Origin: JABDBL01 sp963845445
GTDB lineage: Bacteria; Cyanobacteriota; Vampirovibrionia; Obscuribacterales; Obscuribacteraceae
Direction of reading: 5' to 3'
DNA length: 64,000 nt
Assembly (NCBI GenBank): GCA_963845445.1
Contig: CAWJSE010000002.1
Location: 2,480,001 to 2,544,000 of the forward strand
Under the pieces are notes generated by a model. The model did no database searches, was not told where the DNA came from, and was given only the letters and a program-made list of their open reading frames with translations. Shown one piece after another: positions 1 to 12,000 of this stretch (position 1 is the first letter of the stretch; every line of letters starts with the position of its first letter). A program made the position numbers and the translations under genes.

Positions 1-1
1 C

Positions 2-3000
2 GGACCAATTAATATAGCCACTACTCTTACAACCAATGGTGCACCACTTGCTTTAGTCAGTGGTGGTGATGTTGTCTTTCAGACTGGTTCAAGCGTCAGC
101 ACAACCGGCGGCGCTATAACTATTATTGCCGGCGCTGCATCCACAATTTCTAGTGGTGCCATCAGTATTACCGGTGGCACAACTTCTGGTGGCAAGATTG
201 ACCTCGGCAATGTCTCTTCATTCTCTTCTGCTACATCTTCCGGCAATACAAACGGCGGCAATATTACTCTAGCTGCTTTTGCTGGTTCAGGAGGTAATTC
301 CGGCTCGATTAGTTCGCCTGCCTCCCTCACTATAACTTCTGGTGGTTTTGGCTCAGGTACTAACGGTAACTTCCTTACTCTTGCGGGCGCCCCTAATACT
401 AATGCCCCCTACTCGCAATTTGTCACTATGTTTTTCCACAATATAAACACAAGCGGCGGTACAGGTGGTAGCGGTAATATTACTCTGGCAACAGCTACTC
501 CAAGTGTTGGCAGTGGCTTAACTATCACAAGCGGTGCCATCAGCTCAGGTAGCGTTGTCGGTAATGGTACACCTAGCAGCCCTGGGGCTATATTCTTAGA
601 CAGCGCCACCACTTCCGGTGGTAATGTGGCTGTTATTAGCGGTTATGGCATCACCTCTGGCAGTGGAAATGCCATCACTACCAACGGCGGTTCAATTACC
701 CTTATTGCCGGAGCTGCCTTTGGCACACCTACTGGTTCAAATGTTCTCAATATAACTGGCTCTTCTTCTACTGGTGGAGCAATATACGCAGAAGGAGCGG
801 AAAGTACCTTTAATTTGTCATCATCTACTTCTTCCGGCAATACTAACGGTGGCAATATCACAGCACTTGCTTTTGGCTCTAGTGTAGGATCAATTTTGAA
901 TTCTGGTGGCTCCAGTGCGCCAATAAGCGCCGGTGGTTTTGGCAGCGGTACTAATGGCAATGTCATACTCATTGCTGGTGGCTCTGGCGGCAGTGGCGGT
1001 ATCTCTGCTATAAGCGATATCAATACTACCGGTGGCACAGGCGGTAGCGGCAACATAACTGTTGCTAGCGCCACACCGTCGATTGGCAGTGGTATCAGCA
1101 TAAACAACGGCACAATTTCCGCTGGCACGGTATCCGTGGGTACTGCTCAAACTGGACAAATTAATATAGGCACGGTGGAAGGTCCAGGTAGCACAATTGC
1201 TGTTAGCGCCTCGGCTATGGTTGGCTTTAGTGGAGCTATTACAGACAATGGTTTAGGCGCCAATAATGGCGGCAATGTAAATATTACTGCTAATACTAGC
1301 AGTGCTTTTAGTATTAACGGCTACTCGCAAGGAACTCCTAGCGGCACAGGTGGTTTAATATCAGTCAATGGTGGACCAACGGCCGGCGGTGGTGGCGGCA
1401 CTATATCAATAACCAATAGTGGCGGCGGTATTACACTAGCTAATCTTTCCCAAGTTTCCTTAGCTGCAGGTGCAGGTGGTGGAGCTGGTGGTAACCTAAC
1501 TTTAAATGCTTCGGGAACTTTGAGTATTGCTAAAGGCACTGTAAGTGCTAGTGCTTCTGGCTCTGGCAATTACAATGGTGGCAGTATAAGTCTTACTGGT
1601 TCTACATTGTCTATCACTGGCAGCGGTACATTATCTTTAACTGCTAATGCTGCGGGTACGGGTAATGGTGGTTCCGTGACCGCTATCGCTACAGGTGCAA
1701 CCGGGGATATTACTCTAGGGGCCGTTAACGGTAATATAGCTTCCATACAAGCTGAAGGCGGCTCGGCTGTCTCTGCTTCCGGTAATGGCGGTACTATAGT
1801 CTTATCTGCTGGACGTAATCTGACGGTGCCTTCCACCAGCAATATTATGAACGTCGCTCCACAAGGAACAAATGGTAACGGCGGTACTATTAGTTTGATA
1901 GCTGGTGCCAGCGCTGCTGCTACCTTGCAAGTGAATCAAGCATTAAGTGCCAATGGTGTTGGTACGGGAAATGCCGGCACGATAAATATTACCTATAATG
2001 ATATAACTAATCCATTAGTTATCGGTGCTTCTGGTTCTAATAGTTATATAAATGGCAATATATCAGCGTCCGCTCCTGGTGCAGGCAATGGCGGTACAAT
2101 TAACATCACCAATTCTGCTGCTGGAGCATTAATAGCAACTCTAACAGGAACAATTTCCACAGCATCGACATCGGGTACAAATGGCAGCATAAACTTCACT
2201 TCACAAAGTGGACAAGCAGTAACTGTAGCTGGTGCTGGTGGCTTAACTGGTACAATCAATAATAATGCAAATGCCGCCGCAGTCACATACACTGTGGGAA
2301 CAGGCAATGTGGTATTAGGCAATATCAGCAATGCTAGCGGCAATATCGCGGTTACAGATAATGCCAGTGCTGGCACAATATCTACAACCGCTAATATTAC
2401 GAGCGCTGGTACTCTAACTTTAACCACCGCTTCGGCAGGCAATATTACACTTAATAATTCAATCTCAGGATCATCCGTGGCTTTGAATGCCGGAGGCTCT
2501 GGCACAATCACGCAAACAGCCGGTACTGTAATAGGTACAATCTCAGCTGCCTTTACTAGTGGCTCAGGAGCTATTGGTTCATTGAATATAGTCACACCAA
2601 ATTGGACAGCTAATACAACCGGTAATGTGACATTGATAGATAGCCAAGCTACAACAGGAAATGGAGTATCAACAGGCAATAATATTAGCTTTACCGATTC
2701 TGCTGGCGGCGCTGGTGCATTAACTACTTCCGGCACGATTACTGCTAACGGTACTTTGGCTCTATTATCTACCGGCACTAATGGGGGCATAGTATTGGGC
2801 AGTAATGTATCAGGTACAGCAGATACGATTACTGCTTCTGGCTCTGGAACAATAACTCAAACGAGTGGTCTCGTAACAGGCTCAAGCTCAGCGGCCTTCA
2901 CTAGCGGCAGCGGTGCTATCGGATCACTCAACATAGCTACTCCTAGTTGGACAGCCAATACAACCGGTAATGTGACATTGATAGATAGCCAAGCTACAAC

Positions 3001-6000
3001 AGGAAATGGAGTATCAACAGGCAATAATATTAGCTTTACCGATTCTGCTGGCGGCGCTGGTGCATTAACTACTTCCGGCACGATTACTGCTAACGGTACT
3101 TTGGCTCTATTATCTACCGGCACTAATGGCGGCATAGTATTAGGCGGTAATGTCTCTGGTACTGTAGATACAATTACTGCTTCTGGCTCTGGAAGTATTA
3201 CTCAAACAGGTGGAACAGTAACCGGCTCAACCTCAGCCTCATTTACAAGTGGCAGTGGTGCAATTGGTTCTCTCAATATAGCTACACCAGTCTGGACAGC
3301 TAATACAACAGGTAACGTAACTTTAGTTGATGGTCAAGCTACCACAGGTAATGGAGTATCAACAGGCAATAATATTAGCTTTACCGATTCTGCTGGCGGC
3401 GCTGGTGCATTAACTACTTCCGGCACAATTACTGCTAACGGTACTTTAGCTCTATTATCCACTGGCACTAACGGCGGCATACTATTAGGCGGCAATGTTT
3501 CTGGTACTGCTGATACAATTACAGCTGCTGGTTCAGGTACTATCACTCAAACAGCTGGCACTGTCACTGGCTCTACTTCTGCTGCTTTTACCAGCGGCAC
3601 TGGTGCTATCGGTTCATTGAACATCGCCACACCGAATTGGACTGCTAATACAACCGGTAATGTGACATTAGTTGATAGTCAAGCTACCACAGGTAATGGA
3701 GTATCAACAGGCAATAATATTAGCTTTACCGATTCTGCTGGCGGAGCTGGTGCATTAACAACATCCGGCACAATTACTGCTAACGGTACTTTGGCTTTAT
3801 TATCTACCGGTACCAACGGCGGCATAGTATTAGGCGGTAATGTATCAGGTACAGCAGACACGATGACAGCTTCTGGTTCTGGCTCTATTACTCAAACAAG
3901 TGGTCTGGTAACAGGATCAACCTCAGCTGCGTTCACTAGCGGCACTGGAGCAATTGGTTCACTGAATATGGCTACGCCAAACTGGACTGCTAATACAACC
4001 GGCAATGTTGCCCTGGTGGATATTTCTGCTACTACCGGTAACGGGGTGTCTGCTGGAGCTAATATATCATTTATAGATTCCGCTAATGGCGCTGGGGTTT
4101 TAACAACATCCGGTTCAATTACAGCTACTGGTACTTTAACGCTACAAACGATCGGTAGCAATGGAGGCATTGTTCTTGGCGGAAATGTATCAGGTACTGC
4201 AGATACGATAACCGCTTCTGGCTCAGGAACAATAACTCAAACAGGCGGTCTGGTAACTGGCTCTACTTCTGCTAATTTCACCAGCGGTTCTGGGGCTATC
4301 GGCTCTCTCAATATAGCTACTCCAAACTGGACTGCCAATACAACTGGTAATGTGACTTTAGTTGATAGTACAGCGACAACAGGCAATGGAATATCAACAG
4401 GTAATAATATTAGCTTTACTGACTCTGCTGGCGGCACTGGGGCATTAACGACTTCTGGCACAATTACTGCTAACGGTACTTTGGCTCTGCTATCCATTGG
4501 TACCAACGGCAGCATAGTATTAGGCGGTAATGTTTCCGGCACTATAGATACAATTACAGCTTCTGGCTCTGGAACAATAACTCAAACAAGTGGTCTGGTA
4601 ACAGGCTCAACCTCAGCCTCATTTACAAGTGGCAGTGGTGCAATTGGTTCTCTCAATATAGCTACGCCAAATTGGACAGCCAATACAACAGGTAATGTTG
4701 CCCTGGTAGATATTTCTGCTACTACGGGTAATGGGGTGTCTACTGGAGCTAATATATCATTTATAGATTCCGCTAATGGCGCTGGGGTTCTAACAACATC
4801 TGGTTCAATTACAGCTACTGGTACTTTAAACCTACAAACGATCGGTAGCAATGGAGGCATTGTTCTTGGCGGTAATGTATCAGGTACAGCAGATACGGTA
4901 ACGGCTTCTGGCTCAGGTACAATAACTCAAACGGGTGGTGTCGTAACTGGCTCAACATCGGTTGCTTTCACCAGCGGTTCTGGAGCTATCGGTTCTCTCA
5001 ATATTGCTACTCCTAATTGGACAGCCAATACTACAGGTAACGTGACTTTAGTTGATAGCCAAACTACAACAGGTAATGGAATCTCTACCGGTAATAATAT
5101 TAGCTTTACCGATTCTGCTGGCGGCACTGGAGCATTAACGACTTCTAGCACAATTACTGCTAACGGCACTCTCGCTCTTCTATCTACCGGCACTAACGGC
5201 GGCATAGTGCTAGGCGGTAATGTCTCTGGTACAGTAGATACAATTACGGCTTCTGGCTCTGGAGCAATAACTCAAACAGCTGGCACTGTCACTGGCTCAA
5301 CTGCTGCTAACTTCACCAGCGGTTCTGGTGCTATCGGTTCTCTCAATATAGCTACGCCAAACTGGACAGCTAACACAACAGGTAACGTAACTTTAGTTGA
5401 TAGCCAAGTTACAACAGGTAATGGAGTATCTACTGGTAACAATATTAGCTTCACAGATTCTGCTAACGGCGCTGGGGCATTAACAACTTCCGGCACAATC
5501 ACTGCCACCGGAGCTTTAGCTCTATTATTAACAGGCACAAACGGTGGCATAGTATTAGGCGGTAACGTTTCCGGTACTGCTGATACTATTACTGCCTCTG
5601 GTTCAGGAACAATAACACAGACAGCCGGTACTGTGACAGGAAGTACGTCCGTCGCTCTGAGCAGTGGCAGTGGCAATATTGGCAGTATCAATACATCGAC
5701 ACCGAGTATGACTTTAAATACAACAGGAAGCGCAACTGTAGTTAACAGTGGAGCCGGAGCATTAAGTCTGGCTTCCGGAGGAGATGCATTTTCTGGCTTA
5801 TCGGTGAGCACAGACAACAATCTATCAACAACAACAGCCGTCATGTCTTCGGGAACGGTGGCGTTAACAACGACAGCTAACAATGGCAATATATCATTAG
5901 GCGGAAATGTAAATGGCACAACAGTAAATCTAACAGCCAATGGCTCTGGAGCGATTGGTCAAACAGGCGGTTCAATTACAAGTACAAATTTAAATCTAAG

Positions 6001-9000
6001 TTCTGGTTCAGGCAATATTACAACTTTAACAGGGACGACGAACAACCTGACGTTTAACACCACAGGCAATGTCACTTGGGTAGGAAGCGGTGGCACTGCA
6101 TTGAACATTGGTAATGGTAGCTCAACCGGTGACGTTGTATCTATATCAAATAATGCTGGACTGACAACATCAGGGTCAATCACGGCTTCTGGCACTTTGG
6201 GACTTTCTACAAGTTCCGGTTCAAATGGCGCAATAGCCTTAGGAGCGAATGTATCAGGAACAGCAGTAACCATATCAGCTGATGGCACAGGTAATATCAG
6301 CCAATCAGCCGGCACAGCTACTGGTACTACGTCTCTTGCTCTTACCAGCGGCAGTGGAACAATAGGTTCCCTCAATATTGCCACACCGAACGTTACGTTT
6401 AATACAACAGGAAATGTCACTCTTGTTGACTCTACAGCATTAACAGGCAACGGTGTCTCAACTGGCTCTAACGTTAGCCTAACTGACAGCGCTGCTGGCG
6501 GTATAACTACTAGCAATAATATTACTGCTTCTGGAGCTTTATCATTAATAACCTCCGGTTCAACTCTAACTATTGGTTCTGGTACATATACACAAGCACT
6601 AGGTGGTGCTTTGACCGTACAAAATACCAATACTTCTTCCGGCACAATTACTCTAGCCAGCAATTCAGTGCTTGTTGGTATGAATGGTGTAACAGTAGAG
6701 ATAGGTTCTCCATCATTAATTGCAGGTTCTACACCAACTAACGTATTAGTCACTACAACTGGCAGCGGCGCTGCTTATTTTGGTGCTAATGGTATTACTG
6801 CCTCAGCACCTACTAACTATGTCAGTGCCAATAATGTTAATGTTCTTGTCAGTACTGGTTCAGCCTCTAGCAGTGCCATAAGTCTGGGTGGCGGAGTACA
6901 GATTAATGGCGGAACACCATCTATATATAGTTTGGATTTAACCAATGCCTCCAACGTAACCTTACTGAGTACATATCAGCAAGAAGGATTGATTGGCGGC
7001 TCTTTGACAGTTAGCGGTGGAATAGCGGTTGGCGGTAATGCCATTTTCACAACTGCCAATAGTCTAGCTAATTTAACGGCTGAAAATATACCAACCAATG
7101 TTACAGTTCAATTCAATGGTTTTGGCAATAGCAATGTAGTTGGTGTAAATATTACCGGCAGCAGTACTTCAAGCCAAGCAATAATTAATGGCACAGAAAC
7201 ATTTAGTGGTGCTACAGCTGCTGTAACTACTATCAATTCTAATCAAGCCGGCCCTGTATTAAGCATTGGCAGCACAGGAGCCCTAACAAGCAATGCCTCT
7301 CTATCAATAACTACTAATGGCAATATAGCAATTGCCGGTAGCGTCTCCGGTACAGCGGTTGCTATAAATGCTACAGGCTCTGGAACAATAACTGGCGCCG
7401 GTACTGTTACTGGCACAACATCATTAGCCCTGGGTAATACTGGCAGTACCGGCGCCATTAATCTCTCTAATGTTGTTACTCCTAATATAACTTTTAATAC
7501 ATCAGGTAATGTCACCCTTGTTAATTCACAAGCGTTAACTGGTAATGGAGTATCGACTGGTAATAACATTAGCTTTACTGACTCTGCTAACGGAGCAGGT
7601 GCTTTAACCACTTCTGGCTCTATTACTGCTGCTGGTACATTGGCTCTGCTATCTACCGGTACAAATGGCGGTATAGTGCTTGGCGGTAATGTCTCTGGTA
7701 CAACTGATACTATTACTGCCAGTGGCTCAGGAACAATAACTCAAACTGGTGGTGTTGTAACCGGATCAACGTCGGCTGCTTTCACTAGCGGTTCCGGTGC
7801 TATCGGCTCTCTAAATATAGCTACGCCAGTCTGGACTGCTAATACTACAGGCAACGTAAGCTTAGTTGATAGTACTGCTACAACTGGTAATGGAATATCT
7901 ACTGGTAATAATATTAGCTTTACTGATTCTGCTAACGGAGCTGGTGCATTAACAACATCAGGCACAATTACTGCTAACGGTACTTTGGCTTTATTATCTA
8001 CCGGTACCAACGGCGGCATAGTATTGGGCGGCAATGTTTCTGGTACTGCCGATACGATTACTGCTACTGGTTCTGGCTCTATTACTCAGACAACTGGCAC
8101 TGTAACCGGCTCTACTTCTGCCAACTTCACTAGCAGTTCCGGTGCCATTGGTTCTCTCAATATAGTTACTCCTAATTGGACTGCTAATACAACAGGTAAT
8201 GTAACTTTAGTTGATAGCATTGCGACAACAGGCAATGGGGTCTCGACAGGAAACAACATCAGCTTTACAGATTCTGCTGGCGGAGCTGGTGCATTAACAA
8301 CATCAGGCACAATTACTGCTAACGGTACTTTGGCTTTATTATCTACCGGTACCAACGGCGGCATAGTATTGGGCGGCAATGTTTCTGGTACTGCCGATAC
8401 GATTACTGCTACTGGTTCTGGCTCTATTACTCAAACAACTGGCACTGTAACCGGCTCTACTTCTGCTAACTTCACCAGCGGCACTGGAGCTATCGGCTCT
8501 CTAAATATAGCTACGCCAAACTGGACTGCTAATACAACCGGTAATGTAACTTTAGTTGATAGCACAGCGACAACAGGCAATGGAATATCTACTGGTAATA
8601 ATATTAGCTTTACTGACTCTGCTAATGGAGCTGGCGCTTTAACAACATCTGGGTCTATTACTGCTAACGGTACTCTCGCTCTTCTCGCTACCGGCACTAA
8701 TAGCGGCATTGTATTAGGCGGTAATGTAAGTGGCACAGCCGATACGATTACTGCTACTGATTCTGGAACAATAACTCAAACAAGTGGCCTGGTAACAGGC
8801 TCAACCTCAGCCTCATTTACAAGTGGTAGTGGAACAATTGGTTCACTGAATATAGCTACACCGAATTGGACTGCTAATACCACCGGTAATGTAACTTTAG
8901 TTGATAGTCAAGCTACCACAGGTAATGGAGTATCAACTGGTAATAATATTAGCTTTACTGACTCTGCTAACGGAGCTGGCGCTTTAACTACTTCTGGCTC

Positions 9001-12000
9001 AATTACTGCTAACGGTACTCTTGCTCTTCTTACAACCGGTACTAATAGCGGCATAGTATTAGGAGGTAATGTAAGTGGCACAGCCGATACGATTACTGCT
9101 ACTGGTTCTGGCTCTATTACTCAAACAGCTGGCACTGTCACCGGCTCTACTTCTGCTAACTTCACCAGCGGCACTGGTGCTATCGGCTCTCTCAATATAG
9201 CTACTGCAAACTGGACTGCTAATACTACCGGCAACGTAAGCTTAATTGATAGTACTGCTACTACCGGTAATGGAATATCTGCTGGTAATAATATTAGCTT
9301 TACTGACTCTGCTAACGGCGCTGGTGCTTTAACTACTTCTAGCTCTATCACAGCCAACGGTACTCTCGCTCTTCTCGCTACCGGCACTAATAGCGGCATT
9401 GTATTAGGAGGTAATGTTTCCGGTACAGTGGATGCAATTACAGCATCTGGCTCAGGAACAATAACTCAAACGGGCGGTCTGGTAACAGGCTCAACCTCAG
9501 CTGCCTTCACTAGCGGCAGTGGTGCTATCGGCTCTCTCAATATAGCTACTCCAGTCTGGACAGCGAATACAACCGGTAATGTATCTTTAGTTGATAGCAC
9601 TGCTACAACTGGCAATGGAGTATCGACAGGAAACAATATTAGCTTTACAGATTCTGCTGGCGGAGCTGGTGCATTAACAACTTCAGGCACAATCACAGCT
9701 ACAGGTACTTTAGCGTTACTATCTACTGGCACTAACGGCGGCATAGTATTAGGTAATAATGCTTCCGGTACAGCAGACACTATAACTGCTTCTGGTGCTG
9801 GCACAATCACTCAAACTGGCGGAATTTTAACAGGCAGCAATTCAATATCACTTTCTTCTGGCTCGGGTAATATAGGTAGCATTAGCACTGCTACTCCGAG
9901 CATGACACTCAATACAACCGGTAATGCAACTGTAGTAAATACCGGTGCATTGAGCCTTGCTTCTGGTGGTGATACATTCTCTGGATTGTCTGTCAGCAAT
10001 GATAATACCATTACAACTACGTCAGCTCTTGCCTCTTCTGCAGCTGTAGCTCTATCCACAAGCTCTACTAGCGGTAATATAGCTATTAATGGCAACCTTA
10101 CAGCCGGTACAACAGTCTCTCTAACAGGCGGTTCTTCGTCCGGCACTGTTAGTGTTGCCTCCGGGGATACTGTTACAGGGGGCACTGGAGTAACTGCAAT
10201 CGCTCCTGCGGTCACTAATAATGGCGCCATTACGGCTACAACTGGTAATGTTGTTGTTCAAAGTAATGGAGCGGGCTACAGTCTGAATGTAGCTTTAGGA
10301 AATGGTAGCACTATGACCGCTACAGCCGGGAATGTCACATTCAACAATACTAACCCTGGTCAAATAACTATTAGTGGCGGATCTGGCAATTATGGCACCA
10401 TCTCCGCTAATAATGCCATTATCCTTAATGCTGGCTCCAACTCGGTTAATGTCAATGTCAATCAACTTATCGGTTGTGTTGAACCAACTGCTTCGTCGGT
10501 ATCTATACAAACTCAAACCGGCAATCTTACTTTCTGCAATGGCATCGATACTTCGGGTTCTGGATCGGGTGCAGTTAACATTATTGCAAATGGTGGCAGT
10601 ATCAATATTGGCAACGCAGTGAACACCTCGTCTAATACCGGCTCTGGTGGTAATATCACCCTCATTGCTAATGGGGGCACTGTCAATACCGGTAGCAATA
10701 GCATCATTTCCAGTGGCAGTGGATCAGGCAATAATGCAGGAACAATTACAATCACCGGTGCAAACGGAGTGAATGCCAATGACATAAGCGCCATTGGTAA
10801 CAGTGGCGCTTCCGGTGGAATAATCAATGTCACCGCAAACAACGGTAATATCAGTATTGCGAATGTTGCTACTAACTCCACCGCTAGCAATGGTGGCACT
10901 GTCTCTTTAGCTGCATCAAATGGTACAGTCACTACTTCTAATATCACAACCAGCGGCTCTGATTCAGGCAATATTGCCGGCTCCATTAGTGTCACCGCTG
11001 GCAACGGCATTACCTTTGCTAATATCAATGCCAACGGCAGCAATGGCGCTTCTGGTGGCTCTGCTTCTTTGACCAGCACCGGTCAAGATATTACTGGAAA
11101 CTATATTAGCGCTACAGGTAATGGCGTCGGTGGCAATGGCGGCAACGTCACTACTACTAGTAGTACTCTCGTTTTAAACAATGTCGATTCATCCGGCGAC
11201 AGTGTCAATACACAATCTACTGCTGGTAACGGCGGCACTGTTACAATCACCACCACTTCCCCTCTTGCCTTTATCATCGGTAATGGCGCTAGTTCTGGCA
11301 ACGGTACAGCCGGTAACATTAATGCCAATGGTGTTAATGGTGGCTTTATTACCTTTACCAATTATGGCAATAACATGAATAGCAATCAGATAGTTAACGG
11401 CTCCATTACTGCCAACGGCACTACCGGTAATGGTGGCAACATCCTCTTCCAGAGCGCACAGCCTGCTGGTTCTGCTCCTCTAACCGTCACATTTAACACA
11501 GGTAGTCTGGTGCAAGCCACTAACACTGGCGATGTTTCCGGACTGATCGGATTTAATGGCGGTGTGGGTCAAACGGTTAATATGAATGGCTCAGGCACTA
11601 TCCACGCCGGCAATGCTGTAAGAATAGGCGCTTTAGACCCCACAACCTTAGCTCTACTAAATGTGTCTGCCGGCACGGTAAATATTAGCGGCGGTCTTAC
11701 CATTGGTAATGTTATTCAAACTAATGGCTTTATCCCTCCACCGCCAACACCACCTACGCCAGAGCCAGTTACTCCGTCTGGTCCAGCAATTACGATATCT
11801 TTCTCGTCTTCTGGACAGTCTGGCTTCTCGGGTATCCTGCCTTCACTCACTGCCACAGACCAAACCCAAATCTTTGGTTATTCCAATTTGAATCTCGATC
11901 TTGATGAATTTAGTAACGAACAAGATGACGATTCTCAACTTGCCAACGATGATCAGATAAATCCCAGATTAATTGCTGGCACAACCCTCTCTGCTTTCCA

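Noticed and set aside
2576..9874. Regular repeats that might suggest a CRISPR array or satellite
   Set aside because: Units are 345 bp, coding, without spacers, and keep codon phase throughout.
409..11361. Many minus-strand open frames of 60-260 codons opposite the giant gene, rich in Pro, Val, Leu and Ala
   Set aside because: They are the antisense reading of the GGT/ACT/GCT-rich repeats, recur every 345 bp with the repeat and have no ribosome sites or family features.
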